NCBI GenBank assembly: GCA_052387815.1
Contig: JBQTIU010000016.1
Span: 1-27,002 of the forward strand
DNA: 27,002 nt
Origin: JBQTIU01 sp052387815
GTDB taxonomy: Bacteria > Pseudomonadota > Alphaproteobacteria > CACIAM-22H2
Direction: 5' to 3'
The notes under the pieces were generated by a model that saw nothing but the letters and a program-made list of their open reading frames with translations, did not search any database and was not told the origin of the DNA. Below are positions 1-7,907 of the stretch, piece by piece. Numbering within the stretch: position 1 is the stretch's first letter; each line of letters starts with the position of its first letter. The position numbers and the translations under genes are program-made.

Positions 1-1
1 T

Positions 2-91
2 TGGCGGAGGGAGCGGGATTCGAACCCGCGGTACGGTTGCCCGTACACACGCTTTCCAAGCGTGCGCCTTAAGCCGCTCGGCCACCCCTCC
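2..91 (-). tRNA. tRNA-Ser (anticodon GGA)
   Basis: Read on the minus strand, a 90-nt tRNA starts GGAGGGGTGGCCGAG and ends with an encoded CCA. The 7-bp acceptor stem closes (one G-U pair), the T arm is GCGGG TTCGAAT CCCGC, the anticodon loop is CTTGGAAAG with anticodon GGA, and there is a long variable arm (TGTACGGGCAACCGTAC region) as expected for class II serine tRNA. It decodes UCC/UCU. All arms are intact. Confidence 0.97.
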
Positions 92-243
92 CGGGACCGG
101 GCCAACATAGCACCCCCGGCCGCGGCCGGGCCAGGCCCCCACTGCCCTTCGCGCCCTCTCCCCAAGCCCGTGGTTGTGCTATGTTCCGGCCGCCAAAATA
201 GCAGGGCGGCGCGGGGATCGCGGCCGCCCCTTGGGGATGGCCA

Positions 244-567
244 ATGATCGGGCGGATCCTCGCCTGGGTCTTGATCGCGCTGGCGGCGTTCGTTCTGGGC
301 TACGACCTCGTCGGATTTCTTGCCTCCGGAAAGTTCGCCTTCGCGCCCTTGGGCCAGCTCTGGTTCTCCGTGAGCCCGGGCTCGCTCAACCTCGTCCAGG
401 CGGTGATCGAGCGCTACATCCACCCCGTGCTCTGGGACCCCATCGTGTTCACTGTCCTGCTATGGCCGGCGTGGCTGGTCTTGGTGGCGCCCGGCGTGGC
501 GCTCGCCTTGCTGTTCCGGCGGCAGAGCCGCAGGAAACGCAAGTGGAAAAGCGGGGCGTTCGAGTAG
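244..567 (+). CDS. Small two-helix membrane protein, function unknown
   Basis: A 107-residue protein with two hydrophobic segments, about residues 4-26 and 68-92, followed by a strongly basic tail (RRQSRRKRKWK). The tail suggests the C-terminus stays in the cytoplasm, giving a hairpin topology in the inner membrane. The start at 244 has a GGGGATGG-like Shine-Dalgarno a few bases upstream. The frame fits a real membrane protein better than the overlapping arginine- and proline-rich alternatives. It faces the ACT-domain gene convergently. I do not recognise the family and assign no function. Confidence 0.7.
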   Translation: MIGRILAWVLIALAAFVLGYDLVGFLASGKFAFAPLGQLWFSVSPGSLNLVQAVIERYIHPVLWDPIVFTVLLWPAWLVLVAPGVALALLFRRQSRRKRKWKSGAFE

Positions 568-632
568 CGGCGGGCGATCGGCTCCAAGCGCCGGTCCGCA
601 ATGTCCGATGCAATCGCGACGCGCCGGCTGTC

Positions 633-648
633 GCGCCGGTGCCGGCGC
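633..648. terminator. GC-rich hairpin between convergent genes
   Basis: GCGCCG GTGC CGGCGC forms a perfect 6-bp stem with a 4-nt loop in the 97-bp gap between two convergent genes. There is no T-run on either side, so it may slow polymerase or protect 3' ends rather than be a classical intrinsic terminator. Confidence 0.3.
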
Positions 649-664
649 CCCGCTCGGCGTCGGC

Positions 665-1048
665 TCAGCTTCTCATGGCCGCCTTTGCCTTTTCGAGCTT
701 ATCGACCGCGACCACGCAGCGAAGCCCCGTGGCGTCGGCGCCGACGATGTAAAAGGCCTCGATATTCACCCTGGCCTTGGCCAGTTTGCGCGCCAGCGCG
801 CCCAACGAGCCCGGAACATCGGGCACCGTTGCTTCGAGAACCTCCTTCGACTGCTTGACTTTGATCCGCGCCGCCTTGAGGGCGGCCAGCGCCTTGCTGG
901 GATCATCGGCGACCAAGCGGGCGGCGCCGCGCGCCCCCACCGCGTGGCTCGCCAGCTGCACGTTGACGCCAGCCCGACCGAGCGCCTCGGCCACCTTGGC
1001 GAGGGTGCCCGGCTTGTTTTCCAAAGGAACCACGATCTCTATGGCCAT
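665..1048 (-). CDS. Tandem ACT-domain protein, putative amino-acid-sensing regulator
   Basis: A 127-residue protein made almost entirely of two ACT domains, about residues 1-65 and 70-127. The first opens MAIEIVVPLENKPGTLAKV and the second carries VPDVPGSLGALARKLAKARV; the NKPGTL and VPGSL turns are where ACT domains usually bind amino acids. Free-standing ACT pairs are small ligand-binding regulators, and no catalytic domain is present. The start at 1048 is chosen because GGGGAGGT lies 5 bases upstream and because a perfect TATAAT at 1103-1108 lies inside any longer upstream extension. The ligand cannot be read from the sequence. Confidence 0.85.
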   Translation of the reverse strand: MAIEIVVPLENKPGTLAKVAEALGRAGVNVQLASHAVGARGAARLVADDPSKALAALKAARIKVKQSKEVLEATVPDVPGSLGALARKLAKARVNIEAFYIVGADATGLRCVVAVDKLEKAKAAMRS

Positions 1049-1102
1049 TTCGACCTCCCCATTCGTCTTCCACCGGCTTCCGCCGGCTCTCCGCGCCCTG
1101 GG

Positions 1103-1108
1103 ATTATA
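1103..1108 (-). promoter_or_regulatory. Candidate -10 element for the ACT-domain gene
   Basis: On the minus strand this reads TATAAT, a perfect sigma-70 -10 hexamer in very GC-rich DNA, about 55 bases before the ACT-gene start. The hexamer 17 bases further upstream (TAGGCG) is a poor -35, so the promoter may need an activator. Confidence 0.45.
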
Positions 1109-1217
1109 CCGGCCTCGCGTCAGGTCGCCTATCGGCAAGTGGAGGTCGCGTCCGATCCGCTGTCCGGCCGAGCGCCGCCGCCACCCATGAGGGGGCCTGG
1201 GGGCGTGTCACCCGCGT

Positions 1218-2067
1218 TCACCCCGCGAAATCGGAGGCCGGCAGGCCACGGACGCCGGCGCCCAGCGCAAACAGCCCGCCGGCCAAAGGCTGCGCGGCTT
1301 GCGCCCCCGTCGCCCAGACCGATCGCCGCGGTGGCGATGTAGAGGGTGTCCAGGCGCGCGCCGCCGAACGCGCAGCTCGTCACTTGGGCCACCGGTAGCC
1401 GCACGACCCGTTCGACGGCACCTTGCGGCGACACGCGGTGGAGCCGCCAGCCGCCCCAGTGCGCGATCCCTACCAAGCCCGCGCCATCCACGGTCATGCC
1501 GTCGGGATATCCGTCCGGCGCGGCAACTCGGAAGAACACGCGCTTGTTCGCCCGTGTTCCGTCCGGGCCCAGGTCGAACGCATGAACCGTCCCTCCCATG
1601 GTATCGGTGCGATAGAGCGTGCGCCCGTCCGGGCCGAGCGCCGGGCCGTTCGTGCACACATCGGGCCCGTCCATACGAACCCACGACAGATCCGGGTCGA
1701 CACGGTAGAGCCAGCCGGTCGGCCGTTGCTCCAGCTTCGTCCATGGTCCCGGCCCACAACCGACCGGCCGCGCCCTACTTGCCATCGTTGAAGCGATGGT
1801 CGCGAACATCGGGGTCCGGATTCCCGATCGGCGTGAGGCGCGCTCCGCTGTCGCCGAGGGCGGCGATGAAGCCGCCCCGCTGCCGGCGGGCGCGGCCGCC
1901 GATCGGTTCGGGCATCGCCCGGCTCCGGCGCGCGCCCGACTCGGAGTCGAAGCAATGGCTGGCTGGCTCCTTGAGTCGACCCCATAGACCGCCGCTTCGG
2001 CCGCGACCCAGATCGGTCCGTCGCCGAGAACCGCCCCGGCCGGCCAAACGCACCCTGGCTTCGCCAT
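1218..2067 (-). pseudogene. Broken SMP-30/gluconolactonase-family sugar lactonase
   Basis: The intact ancestor would be a calcium-dependent beta-propeller lactonase of about 285 residues opening sugar-acid lactones. The pieces run in family order across frames. From 2067: MAKPGCVWPAGAVLGDGPIW. After a shift near 1960-1980: HCFDSESGARR to HRFNDGK, then an in-frame TAG at 1775-1777 followed by LWAGTMDE. After a shift near 1728-1745: RPTGWLYRVDPDLSW, VCTNGPALGPDGRTLY, DGYPDGMTVDGAG and PVAQVTSCAFGG. After a third shift near 1295-1312: PLAGGLFALGAGVRGLPA with stop at 1218-1220. Three frameshifts plus one stop indicate an inactive gene. Similarity between lesions is high, so decay looks recent, although sequencing or assembly error cannot be excluded. 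It starts 16 bases after the dehydrogenase stop, so the two probably shared a message. The family and context match xylonolactonase XylC. Confidence 0.85.
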
Positions 2068-2083
2068 TTCGCCGTGCCCGAGA

Positions 2084-2851
2084 TCACGTCCAACCGGCGT
2101 CGACGACAAAGTTCTGCGCCGTGCACAGCCGGCTGTCGTCGGCGGCCAGCCACAGCACCATGCGCGCAATGTCCGGCGGATAGAGTTTTTCCTTCAGGCA
2201 CTGATTCTCCTGGATCTGGCGCTCGCCGGTCTCGTCCAACCACAACTCGATCTGGCGCTTCGTCATGACCCAGCCTGGCACCACGGTATTGACCCGGATG
2301 TTGTCCGGCCCCCAGTCGCGCGCCAGACCGCGGGTCAGCCCGTGCACCGCGGCCTTCGAAGCGGTGTACGCGGGATAGTTCCCTTCGCTGTTCATCCAGC
2401 TGATCGAACCGAAATTGACGATCGACCCGCCGCCCGCCGCTTTCATCTGCGCAACCGCGGCCTGGGCGGCGAAGAACTGGTGCCGCAGATTGACCGCGAT
2501 CCGGTCATCCCAATAGGCGACCGTCACGTCCTCGATCTTGTGGCGGTCGTCGTTCCCCGCATTGTTGACCAACACACGGATCGGCCCCAGCTCATCGCCG
2601 ACCCGCGCGATCGCCGCGCGCAAGCTCTCGATGTCGCGCAGATCGCAGGGAATGAACTGCGGCTTTCGCGCGCCAATCGCGGCGAGGCGGTCGATCAGCG
2701 CCCTCGATGCGCGGGCGTCGATATCGACGAACGCGACGCGCGATTGCTGGGCGCAGAAATGCTCGACGATGCTCTCGCCGATGCCGGATCCGCCGCCGGT
2801 GATGAAGACGACGCGATCGCTGAGACTGGGATAGATGGCGAACTCATGCAT
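2084..2851 (-). CDS. xylB: SDR-family sugar dehydrogenase, XylB-like (NAD-dependent D-xylose 1-dehydrogenase type)
   Basis: A 255-residue classical short-chain dehydrogenase. It shows the Rossmann motif TGGGSGIG (18-25), NNAG (96-99), catalytic Ser149 (FGSISW) and Tyr162/Lys166. The segments AIYPSL near the N-terminus, NNAGNDDRHK, YWDDRIAVNLRH, INFGSISW-like VNFGSISW and the AGW(T) C-terminus closely match the Caulobacter D-xylose dehydrogenase XylB as I remember it. XylB oxidises xylose to xylonolactone in the Weimberg pathway; a related aldose such as arabinose or galactose is possible. ATG 2851 is preferred over 2866 or 2902 because its N-terminal length fits the family and GGAG lies 8-10 bases upstream. 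Its downstream lactonase partner is broken. Transcription likely starts in the shared region at 2934-2992. Confidence 0.85.
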   Translation of the reverse strand: MHEFAIYPSLSDRVVFITGGGSGIGESIVEHFCAQQSRVAFVDIDARASRALIDRLAAIGARKPQFIPCDLRDIESLRAAIARVGDELGPIRVLVNNAGNDDRHKIEDVTVAYWDDRIAVNLRHQFFAAQAAVAQMKAAGGGSIVNFGSISWMNSEGNYPAYTASKAAVHGLTRGLARDWGPDNIRVNTVVPGWVMTKRQIELWLDETGERQIQENQCLKEKLYPPDIARMVLWLAADDSRLCTAQNFVVDAGWT

Positions 2852-2933
2852 CGCGGCCTGCTCCATCGGTTCGGCGCCGCCCACGCCGGCGCGCGCGCCC
2901 ACGCGGTCTGTCCCTTGTCTCCGCGGGATCGGA

Positions 2934-2992
2934 TTGCCCTCCCAATCCTCATGGGATATTATCAGTTATCATTACGCGGAAAACAGCGTCAA
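2934..2992. promoter_or_regulatory. Divergent, overlapping promoters with TTATCA direct repeats
   Basis: Plus strand: TTGCCC (2934-2939), 17-bp spacer, TATTAT (2957-2962), driving the epimerase. Minus strand: TTGACG (2992-2987), 16-bp spacer, GATAAC (2970-2965), driving the dehydrogenase. The -10 regions nearly abut in an AT-rich island. The island holds the direct repeat TTATCA G TTATCA (2959-2971), a plausible operator able to control both directions. No regulator gene lies nearby. Confidence 0.6.
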
Positions 2993-3043
2993 GCAGGCGC
3001 GGCCGCCACAGGGCGGGAGCTTCGGGAGCACGAGGGCCGGTCG

Positions 3044-3961
3044 ATGATGGCTGATGACGGGCAGATGGTGACGCTGCGCGCCGGCGAGACCGAGCTCAGC
3101 GTGGCGCCCGCCATCGGCGGCGCGATCGCGCGGTTTCGTACGACCGTCGGATCGCGTCGGATCGATTGGCTGCGCGCGGCGTCGACCGCGGGGATTGCCG
3201 CGGGCGATCCCGGAGCGATGGCTTGCTTCCCCCTCGTGCCGTTCTCCAACCGCGTGCGCGAAGGCCGGTTCCGGTTCGCCGGCCGCACGGCCCAGTTGCC
3301 GCTGAACGTGCCCGGTCAGCCGCATGCCGAGCACGGGCATGGATGGCAGGCGCGCTGGAGCGTCGTGGAACGAGGCGACGCCGAGCTGACGATCGCGTAT
3401 CGCCAACCGGCCGATGCGTGGCCTTTTCCCTACCTCGCGCGTCAGGTCTTTCGGCTGCAATCCGAGCGGCTGGTCGTCGCCCTGGAGGCCGAGAACGTCG
3501 GCGATTCGCCGATGCCGATCGGCCTCGGCCTGCATCCGTACTTCGTACGCACGCCGAAGGCGCGATTGACCGCCCGCGTCGCCAAGATGTGGCAAACCGA
3601 CCGCGAGATCATGCCCGTTGCGCTGATCGACCCACCCGCCGGGCATCGTCTCGGCGACGGCATTCGCATCGATGACGTGGCGATGGACAACGGCTTCACG
3701 GGATGGTCGCGGCACGCCGTCATCGAGTGGCCGGAATGGAATGCGCGCCTGACCCTGCGCGCGGACGCGCCGCTGTCGTTCCTGGTCGTCTATACGCCGC
3801 ACGGCGAAGATTTCTTCTGCGTCGAGCCGGTCAGCCATTGTACCGACGCGTTCAATCTGGCCGCACAAGGCCGTGACGACACCGGCATGATCGTGCTCTC
3901 GCCCCGGCAACGCCTGCGCACCACGGTGGTGTTCGCGCCGCAACCTGCTACCATGTCATGA
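3044..3961 (+). CDS. Aldose 1-epimerase (mutarotase, GalM family)
   Basis: A 305-residue protein of the galactose mutarotase-like fold, interconverting alpha and beta anomers of free sugars in the cytoplasm. Family landmarks are FSNRVREGRF (Asn68-Arg70 region), the HGHGW histidine near 97-99, LGLHPYF with the probable catalytic acid His164, and EPVSHCTDAFN with the probable catalytic base Glu261. The start at 3044 (or the adjacent ATG at 3047) follows GAGGG by about 8 bases and lies downstream of the plus-strand promoter. Only 38 bases separate it from the ABC binding-protein gene, so the two are probably co-transcribed. That links the transporter to sugar use. It would supply the anomer used by the divergent XylB-like dehydrogenase. 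Substrate sugar is not determined. Confidence 0.9.
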   Translation: MMADDGQMVTLRAGETELSVAPAIGGAIARFRTTVGSRRIDWLRAASTAGIAAGDPGAMACFPLVPFSNRVREGRFRFAGRTAQLPLNVPGQPHAEHGHGWQARWSVVERGDAELTIAYRQPADAWPFPYLARQVFRLQSERLVVALEAENVGDSPMPIGLGLHPYFVRTPKARLTARVAKMWQTDREIMPVALIDPPAGHRLGDGIRIDDVAMDNGFTGWSRHAVIEWPEWNARLTLRADAPLSFLVVYTPHGEDFFCVEPVSHCTDAFNLAAQGRDDTGMIVLSPRQRLRTTVVFAPQPATMS

Positions 3962-3999
3962 GCCAGGGCAGTCCGTAATCACCGAACGGGAGAAACCCC

Positions 4000-4986
4000 A
4001 TGAACACAGGATTCGTCAAGCGCTCGGCACTCGCCGCCGCGGTCGGCCTTTCGCTGGCCAGCCTTCCGACCGCGGCCACCGCGCAAACGGTGGTCGTCTA
4101 CAACGCGGTCAGCACCAAGCTGATGCAAGCCTATGTCGAGGAGTTCCAGAAGCAGAATCCCGGCCTCAAGGCGGACGTCATCAGCGGCGGCAGCGGCGAA
4201 CTGCTGACGCGCATCCGGGCGGAGAAGGCGAACCCGCGCGGCGACGTATTCGTCGGACCGGACGCCGACGTCTTCGACGCCGCGCTGGACCTGTTCGACA
4301 GCTACAAGTCGAACGAGGACGCAGCCTTCGGGCGGTCGGCCGTCGGCCCGGAGAATAAGTATTACGGCTTCTCGATGAACTTCCAGGCCTTCATCGTCAA
4401 CACGAAGGTGACGCCGCTCGACAAGGCGCCGAGAAGCTGGGCCGACCTCGCCAAGCCGGAGTTCAAGGGCAAGATCCTGATGGCCAACCCGGCCCAGTCC
4501 GGCTCGGCGTACTCGCAGATGCACCAGATCCTGATGCTGTATGGCTGGGATGTAATGGCGAAGGTGATCCAGAACGCCACCTTTGTCACCAGCTCGAAGC
4601 TCGCCTACCAGAACGTCGCGCGGGGCGAGTTCCCGGTCGGCCTGACCAGCGAGTTCAATATCCTGGTCATGAAGGGCGAAGGCTTCCCGGTCGAGGCGGT
4701 CTATCCGAGCGACGGCACAGCGCTCATCATCGACGCCAATGGGATCATCAAAGGCGGGCCCAACCGGGACAACGCGCGCAAGTTCCTGGACTTCATCAGC
4801 TCCAAGAAGGCGCACGACATCCTGGTCGAACTCGACCAGCGCCGATCCGCTCGGCTGGACACCGCCCCGCCGGCGGGCTTGCCCGCGGTCAAGGACCTCA
4901 AGACCTTCCCCTACGACACCAAGGGCGCAGCGACGCTGCGCAAGGAGAATCTGGAGAAGTTCGACAAGCTGTTCGCCGCCAAGTAG
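4000..4986 (+). CDS. Periplasmic solute-binding protein of an FbpA/AfuA-type ABC importer
   Basis: A 328-residue protein with a cleavable signal peptide (basic start, hydrophobic stretch, likely cleavage after TAATA at residue 28), then the family-1 solute-binding fold: TVVVYNAVS, SGGSGELLTRI, DVFVGPDADVFDAA, SWADLAKPEFKGKILMANP and a C-terminal helix domain. GGGAG lies 7 bases before the ATG. It captures substrate for the ATPase and permease genes downstream. Iron-binding FbpA proteins carry a Tyr-Tyr pair where this protein has TSEFNI (about 216-221), so the ferric-ion role is unlikely. Family relatives bind phosphonates, spermidine or sugar phosphates. The upstream epimerase points to a sugar or sugar-phosphate ligand, which is inference. 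Confidence 0.88.
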   Translation: MNTGFVKRSALAAAVGLSLASLPTAATAQTVVVYNAVSTKLMQAYVEEFQKQNPGLKADVISGGSGELLTRIRAEKANPRGDVFVGPDADVFDAALDLFDSYKSNEDAAFGRSAVGPENKYYGFSMNFQAFIVNTKVTPLDKAPRSWADLAKPEFKGKILMANPAQSGSAYSQMHQILMLYGWDVMAKVIQNATFVTSSKLAYQNVARGEFPVGLTSEFNILVMKGEGFPVEAVYPSDGTALIIDANGIIKGGPNRDNARKFLDFISSKKAHDILVELDQRRSARLDTAPPAGLPAVKDLKTFPYDTKGAATLRKENLEKFDKLFAAK

Positions 4987-5096
4987 CTGGATCGAGACGA
5001 GGCGCGGAACGGGCGAGGACCCGCCCGGCGGCGGCCGCCGCGCCCGGCTCGTGGAACGATGGGTCGGCCCGGCCGCAGCCGGGCCGACGCAATCCC

Positions 5097-6209
5097 ATGC
5101 ACAGCGCCGGCGATCTCGTCGTATCCAACCTGACCAAGCGGTTTCAAGTCGGCGGCGCCGAGATCGTCGCCGTCGACGACGTGTCGTTTCACGTGCAGGC
5201 CGGCGAGTTCTTCACCATGCTCGGCCCGTCCGGCTGCGGCAAGACCACGACCCTGCGCATGATCGCCGGGCTGGAGAATGCCACCGCCGGGCGCATCCTA
5301 TTCGGCGGCCGCGATTTCACGTCGATTCCGGCGCAGCTGCGCAACGTCGGCATGGTGTTCCAGTCCTACGCGCTGTTCCCGCACCTGACGATCCGCGACA
5401 ACGCCGGCTATGGTCTTCGACTGCGCAACCTGCCGCGGGCCGAGATCGAGGAGCGCGTCGACCGCATCCTCGACTGGCTGCAGCTGCGCTCGCTCGACGC
5501 ACGACATCCGGCCGAGCTGTCCGGCGGCCAGCAGCAGCGCGTGTCCATCGCGCGGGCGCTGGTCTACGAGCCCAGCATGCTGCTGCTGGACGAGCCGCTC
5601 GCCAACCTGGACGCCAAGCTGCGCGTGTCGATGCGCGAGGAAGTCCGGCGCATCCAGCGCCGGCTCGGCATCATGTCGGTCTATGTGACCCATGACCAGG
5701 AGGAAGCGATGTCGGTGTCGGACCGACTCGCTGTGTTCAAGGCGGGACGCCTGATCCAGGTCGGCCGACCCGAGGACGTCTATGCGACGCCGCGCTCGCT
5801 GTTCGTCGCCGACTTTATCGGCAAAGCCAACTTCCTGCGCTTGCGTCCGGCGGGGCGCGACGGGGCCGCGATCGTGGCGGCCGGGCCGGGCGGGATGATG
5901 CTGCGCTTCGAGCGCGCGATCGAGGTCGAGGGCGAGGAAGCCAGGACCGTGGCGATGCGCGGCGGCGGCATCGCGATGGTCCGTCCCGAGCGCCTGCGGC
6001 TCGACGCCCGCCAGGGCGACGTGCCGTGCCGCGTCATGCGGCGCCAGTTCCTGGGCAGCTTTGTGCGCTACACGGCATGGGCCGAGGCGGCCGAGGGCAA
6101 CGTCACGGTGGATGCGCCGGCGGCGGTCGAGGGCGTCGAGGAGGGCGCCCCCGCATTTCTGCGTTTCGCGGCCGCCGATGCGATCCTCTACATCGGTGGG
6201 GTTGCGTGA
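5097..6209 (+). CDS. ABC transporter ATP-binding protein (FbpC/PotA type)
   Basis: A 370-residue ATPase. Walker A is GPSGCGKT (43-50), the Q-loop is Gln89, the signature is LSGGQQQR (141-148), Walker B is MLLLDEP (161-167) and the switch histidine is His199 in VTHDQEEAMSVSDR. After about residue 235 comes a C-terminal TOBE-type regulatory extension, usual in importers of the polyamine, iron and sugar classes. It energises the permease encoded directly downstream; its TGA overlaps the permease GTG in the sequence GTGA, indicating translational coupling. The Shine-Dalgarno at 5097 is weak and 110 bp separate it from the binding-protein gene, a gap in which I see no other gene. Confidence 0.95.
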   Translation: MHSAGDLVVSNLTKRFQVGGAEIVAVDDVSFHVQAGEFFTMLGPSGCGKTTTLRMIAGLENATAGRILFGGRDFTSIPAQLRNVGMVFQSYALFPHLTIRDNAGYGLRLRNLPRAEIEERVDRILDWLQLRSLDARHPAELSGGQQQRVSIARALVYEPSMLLLDEPLANLDAKLRVSMREEVRRIQRRLGIMSVYVTHDQEEAMSVSDRLAVFKAGRLIQVGRPEDVYATPRSLFVADFIGKANFLRLRPAGRDGAAIVAAGPGGMMLRFERAIEVEGEEARTVAMRGGGIAMVRPERLRLDARQGDVPCRVMRRQFLGSFVRYTAWAEAAEGNVTVDAPAAVEGVEEGAPAFLRFAAADAILYIGGVA

Positions 6210-7900
6210 CGCCCGCCGCCGCCATGGCCGGCGAGCGACGGCGCGTCGACTGGCTGCCCTACGCCGCCGGGCTTGCCAGCCTGGTCATCGCGCTGGTCTT
6301 CCTGGTCTATCCACTGGCGCAAGCGGTCGTCGTCGCCTTCGTGAAGCACGGCGAGGAGGTTGCGCTCGTCAACCTGACGCTCGTCAACTTCGAGCGCTTC
6401 TTCATCTCGGCGGGCTACCGGCGCGCGTTCTGGAACTCGCTCGTCGCCGGGGGCGCCGCCACGCTGCTAGCCGCGGCGTTGGCCCTGCCGATGGCGTACG
6501 CGGTGGCCCGCATCGCCATCCCGCTGCGGGCTCTCATCCTGGCGCTGTCGGTGGTGCCGTTGATCGCGCCGCCTTTCATCGGCGCCTACGCCTGGATCAT
6601 CCTGCTGGGCCGTACCGGAATCATCACCCAGCTCGTCCACGACGGACTCGGCATCACCCTGCCGTCGATCTACGGGCCGTTCGGTGTGATCCTGGCGCTG
6701 GCGCTCAGCTATTTCCCTTACCTCTTCCTCATCGTCCAGGGCGCGCTCGCGGCCGCCGATCCCGCCGTCGAGGAAGCGGCCCGCACGATGGGTGCGTCGC
6801 GCTGGCACGTCGTGCGCACCATCACCTTTCCACTGATCCTGCCGTCGATCGCGGCCGGCATGCTGATCGTCTTCATCAGGGTGCTGGGCGATTTCGGCGT
6901 GCCGTCGATCCTGGGCGGCGAATTCCAGGTGCTGCCGACACTGATCTATTACCAGATCCACGGATTCTACAACCTGAACGCGGCCTCCGCGGTGGCGATG
7001 GTCAACGTGTTGCTGGCCGTGCTGGCGCTGGCGGTACTCTCGCGCCTCACGCGCTCGGGCAGCTATGCAACGATCACCGGCACGGCCCGACGCGCCCAAC
7101 GCCTGACCGGCCGCGGCGCGCGCCTGTTCGGCAACTTCTATTGCTGGACGGTGCTGATCGTGGCGATCCTGCCGCAAGCGGTGGTGGCGCTGGCGTCCTT
7201 TGCCGAGCGCTGGCCGGGCACGCTGCTGCCGACGGTCTACGGGCTCGAGCATTACCGGCGCGTCGTGTTCTATTTGACCCAGCCGATCGTCAACAGCGTC
7301 GTTCTTTCGGCCGGCGCCACGGCGCTGTGCGTCGTTTTCGGCACCGTCACCGCCTATGCGACGGTGCGCGGCAAAGTCTTCGCCAAGTGGTCTCTGGACT
7401 TGACGATCATGCTGCCCTTCGTGCTTCCGGGGCTGGTCGTGGGAGTCGCCTACCTGACCGCGTTCAACAGCGGCTGGCTGGTGCTGACCGGCACCGGGAT
7501 CATCGTCGTGCTGGCCTATTTCACGCGCCGCGTTGCCTTCATCTTCCGTTCGGTCTCGGCCGCGGTGGCGCAGGTCGACCGCAAGCTGGAGGAGGCGTCA
7601 ACCCTGTGCGGCGCCAGCTGGGGACAGACCGTCGGACGAATCACGATCCCGCTGATCGCCCCCGGCATCCTGGCGGGAGCCATTCTGGTCTTCGCGACGC
7701 TGATCGGCGAGATCAGCGCCACCGTGCTGCTCTATTCCGCCCGCTGGAAAACGATCTCGATCGCGATCTACGAGCTGGTGCTGGGCGACGAACTGGCCAA
7801 GGCCAGCGCCATCGGCACCATCGCTACGGCGATGACGCTGATCCTGGTTCTGGGCGCCAGCAAGCTGGTCGGCAAGAACATGTCCGATCTGTTCCGCTGA
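6206..7900 (+). CDS. ABC transporter permease, fused two-domain (FbpB type)
   Basis: A 564-residue inner-membrane protein that is an internal duplication of two six-helix permease halves. Each half has its own EAA loop contacting the ATPase: EEAARTMGASRWHVVRTI in the first and EEASTLCGASWGQTVGRI in the second. One polypeptide therefore forms the whole channel, as in FbpB-type iron and sugar-phosphate importers. I place the start at GTG 6206, within the GTGA overlap and 4 bases after GGTGGGG; ATG 6224 is in frame but has no Shine-Dalgarno. The gene ends only 7 bp before the convergent phosphatase gene. Confidence 0.93.
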   Translation: MTPAAAMAGERRRVDWLPYAAGLASLVIALVFLVYPLAQAVVVAFVKHGEEVALVNLTLVNFERFFISAGYRRAFWNSLVAGGAATLLAAALALPMAYAVARIAIPLRALILALSVVPLIAPPFIGAYAWIILLGRTGIITQLVHDGLGITLPSIYGPFGVILALALSYFPYLFLIVQGALAAADPAVEEAARTMGASRWHVVRTITFPLILPSIAAGMLIVFIRVLGDFGVPSILGGEFQVLPTLIYYQIHGFYNLNAASAVAMVNVLLAVLALAVLSRLTRSGSYATITGTARRAQRLTGRGARLFGNFYCWTVLIVAILPQAVVALASFAERWPGTLLPTVYGLEHYRRVVFYLTQPIVNSVVLSAGATALCVVFGTVTAYATVRGKVFAKWSLDLTIMLPFVLPGLVVGVAYLTAFNSGWLVLTGTGIIVVLAYFTRRVAFIFRSVSAAVAQVDRKLEEASTLCGASWGQTVGRITIPLIAPGILAGAILVFATLIGEISATVLLYSARWKTISIAIYELVLGDELAKASAIGTIATAMTLILVLGASKLVGKNMSDLFR

Positions 7901-7907
7901 CCGGCCG

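Noticed and set aside
166..190. TTGTGCTATGTT as a promoter for the small membrane protein gene
   Set aside because: The TATGTT hexamer has no acceptable -35 at 16-18 bp, so it was not listed.
2342..3043. A 234-codon upstream extension of the epimerase frame
   Set aside because: It runs antisense over the XylB-like dehydrogenase and past the shared promoter; the epimerase fold begins at 3044.
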